Shown here one piece after another: positions 18,168 to 26,211 of a stretch of DNA of 64,000 nucleotides (position 1 is the first letter of the stretch; each line of letters begins with the position of its first letter). Where the stretch lies: the NCBI RefSeq assembly GCF_000373565.1, contig NZ_KB891806.1, forward strand, positions 124,001 through 188,000. The letters run 5' to 3'. Origin of the DNA: Streptomyces sp. HmicA12 (GTDB lineage: Bacteria > Actinomycetota > Actinomycetes > Streptomycetales > Streptomycetaceae). The notes under the pieces are model-generated. The model was not told where the DNA came from. It ran no database searches and saw nothing but the letters and a program-made list of their open reading frames with translations. A program made the translations under genes and the position numbers.

Positions 18168-19472
18168 ATGAAGCGAACACTCACATTGATCACCGCGCTG
18201 GCCCTCACCGCGCTGACCCCGACCACCGCGCAGGCGGCCGTCAAGCAGGCCGAGTCTCCGCTCAGCTGCGAGTCTCGGACGTTCACCTCAACACCGGGCC
18301 CGCAGTTCAGCGACCCCGAGGACCCCGACGCCCAGATGAACATCATGGGACCCATCATCGCGTCCATCAACAGCGCTGGTTGCGGGCAGACCATACGCGT
18401 CGCCATGTACTCGATAGGCAACACGCAGCCGGGCCCGGACTTCGCAGCCGCCCTGATCGCCGCACACCAGCGCGGTGTCATCGTCAAGGCACTGATGGAC
18501 TCCCACAGCGACAACGCCGTATGGCAGTCGATGGTCGCCGAACTGGGCAACGACCCACAAGCCGAAAGCTTCGCCGCGCTGTGCCCGGGCGGCTGCCTGA
18601 CCCACTTCTCCGGCTCCGCCCTGCACGCGAAGTACTACATGCTCAGCGGCGGGAGCGACGCGAACAGGACGGTGACGGTCAGCAGCGCCAACCCCACCTC
18701 CGCCCAGGCCAACACGGCATGGAACAGTGCCGCCACCGTCAAGGGCAACGTCGACCTGTACAACTCCTATCTCCGCTACTTCACAGCCATGTCCAAGGGG
18801 GCACTGGGCGGCCCGGGCCCGCTGGTGCCCGACTACTACAACTCCGACAGCGGCCTGGCCGCCCGAAAACTGTACCCAGCCTCCTACCAGTGGCCCAAGG
18901 CACGCGACAGAAGCGACACCTGGGTCGACTTCCTGAACAACGTCAAGGCGCCCGCCACGATCAACCTCGCCATGTTCGAGTGGACCTCTCACGGTGAACC
19001 GGGCGACCGGAACTACCTGGAGCTGCCGAAGAAGCTCGTCAGTCTGGCAGGAACTGGCGTCAAGATCCACATACTCTTCACCGCCGGCATGGTTGATGAC
19101 AGCGTGCAGGACTACCTGAAGGACCAGCCGAACATCGACGTGCACGACACCACCCGCGGCACCGACGCGAACGGCAACGCCCTGCATTACACACACGACA
19201 AATACATGCTGGTCAGCGGAGGTTACGCGAGTGCGTCCGACACCAGAATCGTGTTCGTCGGCTCCTCAAACTGGACGAGCAACGGCATCTGGCACAACGA
19301 CGAGTCGGACCTGCAGTTCATCGGCCAGTCCGACTACGACGCGTTCATGACGGACTGGCAGAGTCAGTACAACCGCTGCTGCAACACCGCGGCGCGGAAG
19401 CTGGGCGCCGAGAAGCGCGCCGAGGAGACGGCACCCGAGATTCCGGTCGACCCGGCACAGGCCCTGGAGTAG
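18168..19472 (+). CDS. Secreted phospholipase D-like protein
   Basis: The 434-residue protein starts at an ATG preceded by AAAGG and has a clear signal peptide (MKRTLTLITALALTALTPTTAQA). Two PLD half-sites are present. The first is LHAKYYML followed by VSSANPTS near residues 145-180. The second is THDKYMLV followed by VFVGSSNWTSNG near 345-375. The HxK and SxN residues of both are kept, although the second half-site reads THDK. PLD enzymes cut phosphodiester bonds in lipids, nucleic acids or teichoic-acid-like polymers. Export fits an extracellular or wall substrate. It lies downstream of the Stealth gene in the same direction and may be co-transcribed. Confidence 0.87.
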   Translation: MKRTLTLITALALTALTPTTAQAAVKQAESPLSCESRTFTSTPGPQFSDPEDPDAQMNIMGPIIASINSAGCGQTIRVAMYSIGNTQPGPDFAAALIAAHQRGVIVKALMDSHSDNAVWQSMVAELGNDPQAESFAALCPGGCLTHFSGSALHAKYYMLSGGSDANRTVTVSSANPTSAQANTAWNSAATVKGNVDLYNSYLRYFTAMSKGALGGPGPLVPDYYNSDSGLAARKLYPASYQWPKARDRSDTWVDFLNNVKAPATINLAMFEWTSHGEPGDRNYLELPKKLVSLAGTGVKIHILFTAGMVDDSVQDYLKDQPNIDVHDTTRGTDANGNALHYTHDKYMLVSGGYASASDTRIVFVGSSNWTSNGIWHNDESDLQFIGQSDYDAFMTDWQSQYNRCCNTAARKLGAEKRAEETAPEIPVDPAQALE

Positions 19473-19902
19473 GCAGTCCCGGTCCCCACCAGCCGATCAC
19501 GTGCAGAACCCTGCCGTGAGGCCGTTGCGCAAGCGCCGACATCCGAACGCGCACAGCATCACGATCGGCAGCGCCCTGGGGACGACAAGGGCAAGGGCAA
19601 GGGCAGTAGGGCCGGGACGTCGCCGCCGTCCCGGCCCTGCCGGAACGTCCACCCGACGACACCCGACACAGTCACACAATCCGAGATAATGTGCGGCGTG
19701 TCACACGAGGGAGACGTGGGAGCGCCGTGGGATGATCACAACGGCACCACGTCGAAGCCGAACCGAAAACCGCAGCTCAGCACGGTTGCTGCACAACGCA
19801 TCCCATCGACGGCGCCCGCCCCACCACACACGTGGGAGGCGAGCGCCACACGGAAATCACCCCATAATCCGCGTTTTCGCAGGTCAAAAGGTTTTTCCAC
19901 TG
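19473..19902. other. Gap between the PLD gene and the tRNA cluster
   Basis: I see no convincing gene in these 430 bp. The region contains the terminator at 19608-19638 and a run of short GGGCAA repeats just before it. Short open frames on both strands lack ribosome binding sites and any recognised sequence. Confidence 0.5.
19608..19638 (+). terminator. Strong hairpin, probable terminator after the PLD gene
   Basis: AGGGCCGGGACG (19608-19619) pairs perfectly with CGTCCCGGCCCT (19627-19638) over a seven-base loop. There is no T-run, which is usual for Streptomyces terminators. Confidence 0.6.
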
Positions 19903-19976
19903 TGGGGCGGGTGGGACTCGAACCCACGGCCGACGGATTATGAGTCCGCTGCTCTAACCGGCTGAGCTACCGCCCC
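19903..19976 (-). tRNA. tRNA with CAU anticodon (elongator Met or Ile2)
   Basis: The 74-base cloverleaf has acceptor GGGGCGG paired to CCGCCCC, D arm GCTC...GAGC, anticodon stem GCGGA/TCCGT with loop CTCATAA (CAU), T arm GTGGG-TTCGAGT-CCCAC and discriminator A. CCA is not encoded. CAU is used by elongator Met and, when modified by TilS, by Ile2, and sequence alone does not settle which. Its 3' end faces the accessory region. Confidence 0.93.
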
Positions 19977-20111
19977 TTACGGCGCGCCGCGCACATTTGT
20001 GCGCGCCGTCTGCCGCAGCATAGCCGCTCATACGATCTCCTGCCTCGGATGGTTCGGCTCTGCACGACCTTGAGGACTCCCGGCGCGCGCACATGGTTCC
20101 ACCAGGCACGA

Positions 20112-20142
20112 AAAAGCCCCCCGGAGTGGACTCCGAGGGGCT
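20112..20142 (-). terminator. Rho-independent terminator of the tRNA-Asn genes
   Basis: A GC-rich stem (AAGCCCC-CCGGAG against CTCCG-AGGGGCTT) lies 10 bp after the 3' end of the first tRNA-Asn on the minus strand. On that strand it is followed by a run of T residues. Confidence 0.75.
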
Positions 20143-20151
20143 TGTTCACAG

Positions 20152-20224
20152 CTCTCCCGACTGGACTCGAACCAGTAACCTGCCGGTTAACAGCCGGCTG
20201 CTCTGCCAATTGAGCTACAGGAGA
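20152..20224 (-). tRNA. tRNA-Asn (GUU), copy nearer the terminator
   Basis: The 73-base cloverleaf has acceptor TCTCCTG/CGGGAGA, anticodon loop CTGTTAA (GUU), T arm ACTGG-TTCGAGT-CCAGT and discriminator G. It is identical to the second copy except in the outer acceptor stem. Confidence 0.95.
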
Positions 20225-20229
20225 TCGAG

Positions 20230-20302
20230 CTCCCCCGACTGGACTCGAACCAGTAACCTGCCGGTTAACAGCCGGCTGCTCTGCCAATTGAGCTACAGGG
20301 GA
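20230..20302 (-). tRNA. tRNA-Asn (GUU), upstream tandem copy
   Basis: The 73-base cloverleaf has acceptor TCCCCTG/CGGGGGA and anticodon GUU. It is only five bases from the other tRNA-Asn, so both are transcribed together. The acceptor-stem changes keep base pairing, which shows both copies are under selection. Confidence 0.95.
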
Positions 20303-20492
20303 ATGCTTGATTGCTTCGAACGCACCTACCCGGGTACTTGCCAGGCGGCGTGCGCTCGCTGCGACACATACATTAGCGCAAGCAGGGGGGTGCTCCGCCA
20401 ATCGGTATCCCCCCGGCGATCATCAGGCTCCGCGATGACCGCCACGAGGATCGCCACGACCACGACGCCTCACTTCGGAAAGGGTGGCCGAC

Positions 20493-20795
20493 ATGCGCTA
20501 CCGGCTCACATTCATCGCCGGTCTGGCCCTGGGTTACGTGCTGGGGACGAGGGCCGGGCGCGAGCGGTACGAGAAGCTCAAGAAGACCGCCCGGGAGATC
20601 TCCCAGAACCCGGCCGTGCGCAACACCGCGGAGTCCGCCGCGCAGCAGACGCGCGAGTACGCGGGCAAGGCGTTCCACTCGGTGAGCGCGAAGGTGGAGA
20701 GCAAGGTTCCGGACTCGGTGGCCGACCGGGTGCGGTCGTTGCGGGAGCGCGGCGGCGGCCCCGAGGACGACGACTGGGGCACCAGTAACACCTGA
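20493..20795 (+). CDS. Small YtxH-like membrane-anchored protein
   Basis: The 100-residue product is read from the ATG at 20493, because GGAAAGG lies about nine bases upstream. The in-frame GTG at 20484 abuts that site and is less likely. A short hydrophobic segment (LTFIAGLALGYVLGTRAGRERYEKL) is typical of the YtxH or small actinomycete general-stress families. A charged, helical, Ala- and Gln-rich region follows. The function is unknown. It is probably a bitopic membrane protein with its C-terminus in the cytoplasm. Confidence 0.8.
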   Translation: MRYRLTFIAGLALGYVLGTRAGRERYEKLKKTAREISQNPAVRNTAESAAQQTREYAGKAFHSVSAKVESKVPDSVADRVRSLRERGGGPEDDDWGTSNT

Positions 20796-20833
20796 CGGCA
20801 CGCTCGCGCGGGTGGTACGGCAGAATTTCAGGC

Positions 20834-22264
20834 ATGGGGATAGTCGCCGGGCTGGACAGTTCGCCCGATTTCACGCGCATCGTGGTTTGTGACGCGGACA
20901 CCGGGGCCGTGCTCCGGCAGGGGTACGCCCCGCATCCGCTGGAGACGCCGGAGGGCGGCGGACGGCCCTCCGACGTCGATCCCCAGGCCTGGCTGCTCTC
21001 GCTCGGCGAGGCGGCCGGCGGTGGACTCCTCGAAGGCGTGCAGGCCATCGGGGTCTCGTCGCAGCAGAACGCGCTGGTGCCGCTGGACTCCCAGGGCAAC
21101 ACCGTGCGCCCGGCCCTGGTGGGCGGCGACAAGCGGGCGCAGGCCGCGGCCGCGGATCTGATCGACCGGCTCGGCTCGCGCGAGGCGTGGGCCGAGGCCG
21201 TGGGCTGCGTACCGCAGGCGGCGCAGCCGGTCACCAAGCTGCGCTGGATGGCGCGCGCCGAGCCGGAGAACGCGCGGCGTGTGGCCTTCCTCATGCAGGC
21301 GCACGACTGGCTGGTGTGGCAGCTCCTCGGCCGCCCGACCCGGCGGACCACCGACCGGGGCGGGGCCTCGGGGACCGGGTACTGGTCCGCGGCCACCGGC
21401 TCCTGGCGGCCCGACCTGGTGGAGACGGCGCTCGGGCAGCGGGCCGCGCTCCCCGAGGTGCTCGGCCCCGGCGACGCGGCCGGGACCACCCCCGAGGGGC
21501 TGATCATCTCGGCCGGGACAGGGGAGACCATGGCCGCCGCGTTCGGCCTCGGGGTCTCCCCCGGCGACGCCGTCGTCTCGCTCGGCGCCTCCGGGTCCGT
21601 GATGGCCGTGCACCACGAGGCGCTGGTGGACTCCAGCGGCTCCATTACGTCGCTCGCCGACGCGACCGGGATGCATCTGCCGGTGGTGCATACGTTGAAC
21701 GCGGTACGGACGTTGCGGGGAACGGCCGAGATGCTGGGGCTCGACGGGGGCCCGGAAGAGCTGTCCGAGCTCGCCATGAAGTCGACGCCGGGCGCCCACG
21801 GTCTCGTACTGCTGCCGTATCTGGAGGGCGAGAAGACGCCGAATCTGCCGCACACGGCGGGGACGCTGAGCGGGCTGCGGCGGGAGTCGATGAAGCCGGA
21901 GCACCTGGCGCGGGCCGCCTTCGAGGGCATGCTGTGCGGGCTCGCCGACGCCATGGACGTGCTGCGCGGGCGCGGCGTCGAGGTGCGGCGGGTGTTCCTG
22001 CTCGGGGCCGCTGCCGAGCTGCAGGCCGTGCAGGCCGTGGCGCCGATGCTGTTCGGCACGCAGGTCGTGGTGCCGCAGCCCGCGGACTACGCGGCGATCG
22101 GTGCGGCCCGGCAGGCCGCGTGGGCGATGTCCGGCCAGTTGCCGATGTGGCAGGGCGCGGCCACCCAGGTCTTCGAGCCGGGCGAGGAGCTGCCGGTGGG
22201 GCAGGCGGTGCGCCAGCAGTTCCGGGCGGTGCGGGAGCAGATACATCCCGGGGCGTTCGCGTAG
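20834..22264 (+). CDS. FGGY-family carbohydrate kinase (xylulokinase-like)
   Basis: The 476-residue protein has the two-domain FGGY layout. The N-terminal phosphate loop is GIVAGLDSSPDFTRIVV. The substrate part includes ISSQQNAL-like VSSQQNALVPLD and KLRWMARAEPE. The ATP-binding half has VSLGASGSVMAV, LLPYLEGEKTPNLPHTAGTLSGL and FLLGAAAELQAVQAVAPMLFG. The family phosphorylates sugars such as D-xylulose with ATP in the cytoplasm, and the length fits xylulokinase. No xylose isomerase or transporter lies next to it, so the substrate is uncertain. Confidence 0.83.
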   Translation: MGIVAGLDSSPDFTRIVVCDADTGAVLRQGYAPHPLETPEGGGRPSDVDPQAWLLSLGEAAGGGLLEGVQAIGVSSQQNALVPLDSQGNTVRPALVGGDKRAQAAAADLIDRLGSREAWAEAVGCVPQAAQPVTKLRWMARAEPENARRVAFLMQAHDWLVWQLLGRPTRRTTDRGGASGTGYWSAATGSWRPDLVETALGQRAALPEVLGPGDAAGTTPEGLIISAGTGETMAAAFGLGVSPGDAVVSLGASGSVMAVHHEALVDSSGSITSLADATGMHLPVVHTLNAVRTLRGTAEMLGLDGGPEELSELAMKSTPGAHGLVLLPYLEGEKTPNLPHTAGTLSGLRRESMKPEHLARAAFEGMLCGLADAMDVLRGRGVEVRRVFLLGAAAELQAVQAVAPMLFGTQVVVPQPADYAAIGAARQAAWAMSGQLPMWQGAATQVFEPGEELPVGQAVRQQFRAVREQIHPGAFA

Positions 22265-22421
22265 CGACTCGATCCGGTCTTTGAGCTCTCTTGGGTTAAT
22301 CGGTTGAGGTAACGCGGGTGGAGTGTCCGACGATAGGGGTCCATGCGTCTGCGTTTCGGCGAAGGCGCGTCCCCCTCCCCAACCGCTCACACTCCAGATC
22401 GCCGACCACGAGAGACCGAGC

Positions 22422-24161
22422 GTGCTCATACGACTCCTGCGGACCCATCTCAGTCCGTACAAGAAACCCATCGGGCTGCTGGTGCTGCTGCAGTTCCTGC
22501 AGACCTGCGCCGCGCTGTATCTGCCCACTCTGAACGCGGACATCATTGACAACGGTGTCGTCAACGGCGACACCGGCTACATCCTGACCTACGGCGCCGC
22601 GATGCTCGGCGTCACCGTCGTCCAGGTCGTCTGCAACACCGGTGCCGTGTTCTTCGGCGCCCGGACCGCCGCCGCCGTCGGGCGCGATGTGCGGGCCGGG
22701 ATCTTCGACCGGGTGCAGTCCTTCTCCGCCCGCGAGGTCGGCCATTTCGGGGCGCCCTCGCTGATCACCCGCACCACGAACGACGTGCAGCAGATCCAGA
22801 TGCTGGTGCTGATGGGCTTCACGCTCATGGTGTCCGCGCCGATCATGTGCGTCGGCGGTGTGATCATGGCGCTCGGTCTCGACGTGCCGCTGTCGGGCGT
22901 GCTGCTCGCCGTGCTGCCCGTCATGGCGATCGTGCTGTCGCTGATCATCCGCAGGATGCGGCCGCTGTTCCGGTCCATGCAGACCAAGCTGGACACCGTG
23001 AACCGGGTGCTGCGCGAGCAGATCACCGGCAACCGCGTCATCCGTGCCTTCGTGCGGGACGACTTCGAGAAGGGGCGGTTCGGCGAGGCCAACCGCGATC
23101 TGACCGAGACCTCGCTGGCCACCGGCCGGATCATGGCGCTGATGTTCCCGTTCGTGATGACGATCGTGAACGTCGCGTCCATCGCCGTGGTGTGGTTCGG
23201 CGCGCACCGGATCAACAGCGGCGGCATGCAGATCGGTGACCTCACCGCGTTCCTCGCGTACCTCATGCAGATCGTGATGAGCGTCATGATGGCCACCTTC
23301 ATGTTCATGCAGGTGCCGCGCGCCGAGGTGTGTGCCGAGCGCGTCCAGGAGGTGCTCTCGACCGAGTCGAGCGTCGTACCGCCCGACGAGGCCTCGTCCG
23401 TACGCGAGCTGCGGCGGCACGGGCACCTGGAGATCCGGGGCGCCGACTTCGGTTACCCGGGCGCCGAGGAGCCGGTGCTGCGGTCCGTGGACCTGGTGGC
23501 GCGGCCCGGGGAGACCACCGCGATCATCGGCTCGACCGGCAGCGGCAAGTCGACGCTGCTGGGGCTCGTACCGCGGCTCTACGACACCACCGCCGGCGTC
23601 GTGTACGTGGACGGGGAGGACGTCCGCGGGATCGACCCGGTGCTGATGGCGAGGACCGTGGGACTCGTGCCGCAGAAGCCGTACCTGTTCTCCGGGACGG
23701 TCGCCTCGAACCTTCGGTACGGGCGGCCCGACGCGACGGACGAGGACCTGTGGCACGCCCTCGAAGTGGCGCAGGCCAAGGACTTCGTGAGCAGGCTGGA
23801 GGGCGGCCTCGACGCGCCCATCGCCCAGGGCGGGACGAACGTCTCCGGTGGTCAGCGCCAGCGCCTGGCCATCGCGCGCACGCTCGTGCAGCGGCCGGAG
23901 ATCTACCTCTTCGACGACTCGTTCTCCGCGCTCGACTACGCCACCGACGCGGCGCTGCGCCGGGCGCTCGGCAACGAGACCGCAGAGGCGACCGTGGTGA
24001 TCGTGGCGCAGCGGGTCGCGACGATCCGGGACGCCGACTGCATCGTCGTCCTCGACGAGGGCCGCGTCGTCGGCACCGGCCGCCACCACGAGCTGATGGC
24101 GGACAACGAGACGTACCGGGAGATCGTCCTCTCCCAGCTGACGGAAGCGGAGGCCGCCTGA
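22422..24161 (+). CDS. ABC exporter half-transporter 1 (degenerate ATP site)
   Basis: I use the GTG at 22422 (MLIRLLRTHLSPYKKP), because the longer frame from 22323 begins with unrelated sequence and GAGAG lies upstream of the GTG. The 579-residue product has a six-helix membrane domain and an ATPase domain with Walker A GSTGSGKSTLL, signature VSGGQRQRLAIAR and Walker B IYLFDDSFSALD. The residue after the Walker B Asp is Asp instead of the catalytic Glu. It overlaps the next gene by one base (TGATG), and the two should form a heterodimeric exporter of drugs, lipids or peptides. Confidence 0.92.
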   Translation: MLIRLLRTHLSPYKKPIGLLVLLQFLQTCAALYLPTLNADIIDNGVVNGDTGYILTYGAAMLGVTVVQVVCNTGAVFFGARTAAAVGRDVRAGIFDRVQSFSAREVGHFGAPSLITRTTNDVQQIQMLVLMGFTLMVSAPIMCVGGVIMALGLDVPLSGVLLAVLPVMAIVLSLIIRRMRPLFRSMQTKLDTVNRVLREQITGNRVIRAFVRDDFEKGRFGEANRDLTETSLATGRIMALMFPFVMTIVNVASIAVVWFGAHRINSGGMQIGDLTAFLAYLMQIVMSVMMATFMFMQVPRAEVCAERVQEVLSTESSVVPPDEASSVRELRRHGHLEIRGADFGYPGAEEPVLRSVDLVARPGETTAIIGSTGSGKSTLLGLVPRLYDTTAGVVYVDGEDVRGIDPVLMARTVGLVPQKPYLFSGTVASNLRYGRPDATDEDLWHALEVAQAKDFVSRLEGGLDAPIAQGGTNVSGGQRQRLAIARTLVQRPEIYLFDDSFSALDYATDAALRRALGNETAEATVVIVAQRVATIRDADCIVVLDEGRVVGTGRHHELMADNETYREIVLSQLTEAEAA

Positions 24162-26089
24162 TGAGCGGGCCGATGGCGGCGCGGATGGCGGCCGGTGCGC
24201 CCGGTTCGCGCTCGATGGACTTCAAGAACTCCGGCAAGCGGCTGTTGAAGCGGCTCGCCGCGCACCGCGCCTCAGTGGTGAGCGTGCTGATCGCCGTGGT
24301 GATCAGTGTGGGTCTGTCGGTGGTCGGGCCGAAGATCCTCGGTCACGCCACCGACCTGCTGTTCGGCGGGATCGTCGGCGGGCAGATGGAGCCGGGCCAG
24401 ACCAAGGAGCAGGTCATCGAGGGCCTGCGGGCCAAGGGTGACGGCGGGATGGCCGACATGCTCGGCGGCGTCGACTTCACCCCCGGCCAGGGCGTGGACT
24501 TCGACGCGATCGGGCAGGTGCTGCTGCTCGCGCTCGCCGTGTTCGCGGTGGCCGGTTTCTCGATGATGATCGGCACCCGGCTCGCCAACCGGGCCATCAA
24601 CCTGGCCGTGGCGAAGCTGCGCGGGGACATGCAGGCGAAGCTGCAGCGCCTTCCGCTGTCGTACTACGACCAGCAGAAGCGCGGCGAGGTGCTGAGCCGG
24701 GCGACCAACGACATCGACAACATAGGGCAGACGCTGCAGCAGACGATGGGGCAGATGCTCAACTCGCTGCTGACCATCATCGGCGTCCTCGTGATGATGT
24801 TCTGGATCTCCTGGCTGCTCGCGCTGGTCGCGCTGGTGACGGTGCCGCTGTCGGTGTTCGTCGCGGCGAAGGTCGGCAAGCGGTCGCAGCCGCAGTTCGT
24901 GCAGCAGTGGAAGACCACGGGTGTGCTGAACGCGCACATCGAGGAGATGTACACCGGCCACACGCTGGTGAAGGTGTTCGGGCGGCAGAAGGAGTCGGCG
25001 GAGCAGTTCGCCGAGCAGAACGAGGCGTTGTACGAGGCCTCGTTCAAGGCGCAGTTCAACAGCGGCATCATGCAGCCGCTGATGTTCTTCATCTCCAACC
25101 TGAACTATGTGCTCGTGGCGGTGGTGGGCGGTCTGCGGGTGGCCAGCGGCTCGTTGTCCATCGGTGATGTGCAGGCCTTCATCCAGTACTCCCGGCAGTT
25201 CTCGATGCCGCTGACGCAGGTCGCCTCGATGGCGAACCTGGTGCAGTCGGGTGTCGCCTCCGCCGAACGGATCTTCGAACTCCTCGACGCCGACGAGCAG
25301 TCGACCGACCCGGTGCCGGGCGAGAAGCCGCGGAACCTGCGCGGGCACGTGGAGTTCGAGCACGTCGCCTTCCGCTACCAGAAGGACAAGCCGCTCATCG
25401 AGGACCTCTCCCTCACGGCGGAGCCGGGTCACACGGTGGCCATCGTGGGGCCGACGGGGGCCGGCAAGACCACCCTCGTCAATCTGCTGCTGCGGTTCTA
25501 CGACGTCACCGGCGGGCGCATCACGCTCGACGGGGTCGACATCGCGAAGATGTCGCGCGACGAGCTGCGGGCCGGCATCGGCATGGTGCTGCAGGACACC
25601 TGGCTGTTCGGCGGGACCATCGCGGAGAACATCGCCTACGGCGCCGCGAAGGACGCGTCGCGGGAGGATGTCGAGGCCGCGGCGAAGGCCGCGCACGCCG
25701 ACCGGTTCATCCGGACCCTGCCGGAGGGGTACGACACCGTGATCGACGACGAGGGCACGGGGGTGAGCGCGGGTGAGAAGCAGCTCATCACGATCGCCCG
25801 GGCGTTCCTGTCGGACCCGGTGATCCTCGTCCTCGACGAGGCGACCAGTTCGGTCGACACCCGGACCGAGGTGCTGATCCAGAAGGCCATGGCGCGGCTC
25901 GCCGCCGGGCGGACGTCGTTCGTCATCGCGCACCGTCTTTCGACGATCCGCGATGCCGACACGATTCTGGTCATGGAGAACGGGGCGATCGTCGAGCAGG
26001 GCTCGCACGATGCGCTGGTCGCCTCCGGCGGGGCGTATCAGCGGTTGTACGAGGCCCAGTTCGCGCAGGCCGTGGCTGAGGTCGACTGA
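24161..26089 (+). CDS. ABC exporter half-transporter 2
   Basis: The 642-residue product starts at the ATG that overlaps the stop of the first subunit. The N-terminal membrane domain has a 60-residue insertion between its first helices (GIVGGQMEPGQTKEQVIEG to GQGVDFDAIG). The ATPase domain has Walker A GPTGAGKTTLV, Walker B VILVLDEATSSVD with the catalytic Glu, and the altered signature VSAGEKQLITIAR in place of SGGQ. In a heterodimer that altered signature faces the Asp-type Walker B of subunit 1, so one composite ATP site is degenerate and the other is canonical, as in TM287/288-type exporters. The substrate is unknown. Confidence 0.92.
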   Translation: MSGPMAARMAAGAPGSRSMDFKNSGKRLLKRLAAHRASVVSVLIAVVISVGLSVVGPKILGHATDLLFGGIVGGQMEPGQTKEQVIEGLRAKGDGGMADMLGGVDFTPGQGVDFDAIGQVLLLALAVFAVAGFSMMIGTRLANRAINLAVAKLRGDMQAKLQRLPLSYYDQQKRGEVLSRATNDIDNIGQTLQQTMGQMLNSLLTIIGVLVMMFWISWLLALVALVTVPLSVFVAAKVGKRSQPQFVQQWKTTGVLNAHIEEMYTGHTLVKVFGRQKESAEQFAEQNEALYEASFKAQFNSGIMQPLMFFISNLNYVLVAVVGGLRVASGSLSIGDVQAFIQYSRQFSMPLTQVASMANLVQSGVASAERIFELLDADEQSTDPVPGEKPRNLRGHVEFEHVAFRYQKDKPLIEDLSLTAEPGHTVAIVGPTGAGKTTLVNLLLRFYDVTGGRITLDGVDIAKMSRDELRAGIGMVLQDTWLFGGTIAENIAYGAAKDASREDVEAAAKAAHADRFIRTLPEGYDTVIDDEGTGVSAGEKQLITIARAFLSDPVILVLDEATSSVDTRTEVLIQKAMARLAAGRTSFVIAHRLSTIRDADTILVMENGAIVEQGSHDALVASGGAYQRLYEAQFAQAVAEVD

Positions 26090-26186
26090 TCGCCGCAGGG
26101 GCGTGGGGGCTTGTCGGGTGCCGGCCGTGTGTGGCTGGTCGCGCCCACGCGGCGGAGCCGCACATCGACACAGCCCCGCGCCCCTG

Positions 26187-26210
26187 AAGGCGCCCCTTCG
26201 GGGCTGCCTT
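26187..26210. terminator. Bidirectional terminator between the ABC exporter and the sigma factor
   Basis: An imperfect inverted repeat (AAGGC-G-CCCC, loop TTC, GGGG-CT-GCCTT) sits between two convergent genes, two bases from the sigma factor stop codon. Just upstream at 26175-26190 is a partial copy of the dispersed GCGCCCCTGA repeat. Confidence 0.55.
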
Positions 26211-26211
26211 C

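Noticed and set aside
19497..19679. Small minus-strand frame of 60 codons after the PLD gene
   Set aside because: It overlaps the terminator hairpin, and has no ribosome site and no recognisable sequence.
22323..22421. Extended start of the first ABC half-transporter
   Set aside because: The extra 33 residues are unrelated to the family, and the GTG at 22422 has a better ribosome site and the normal N-terminus.
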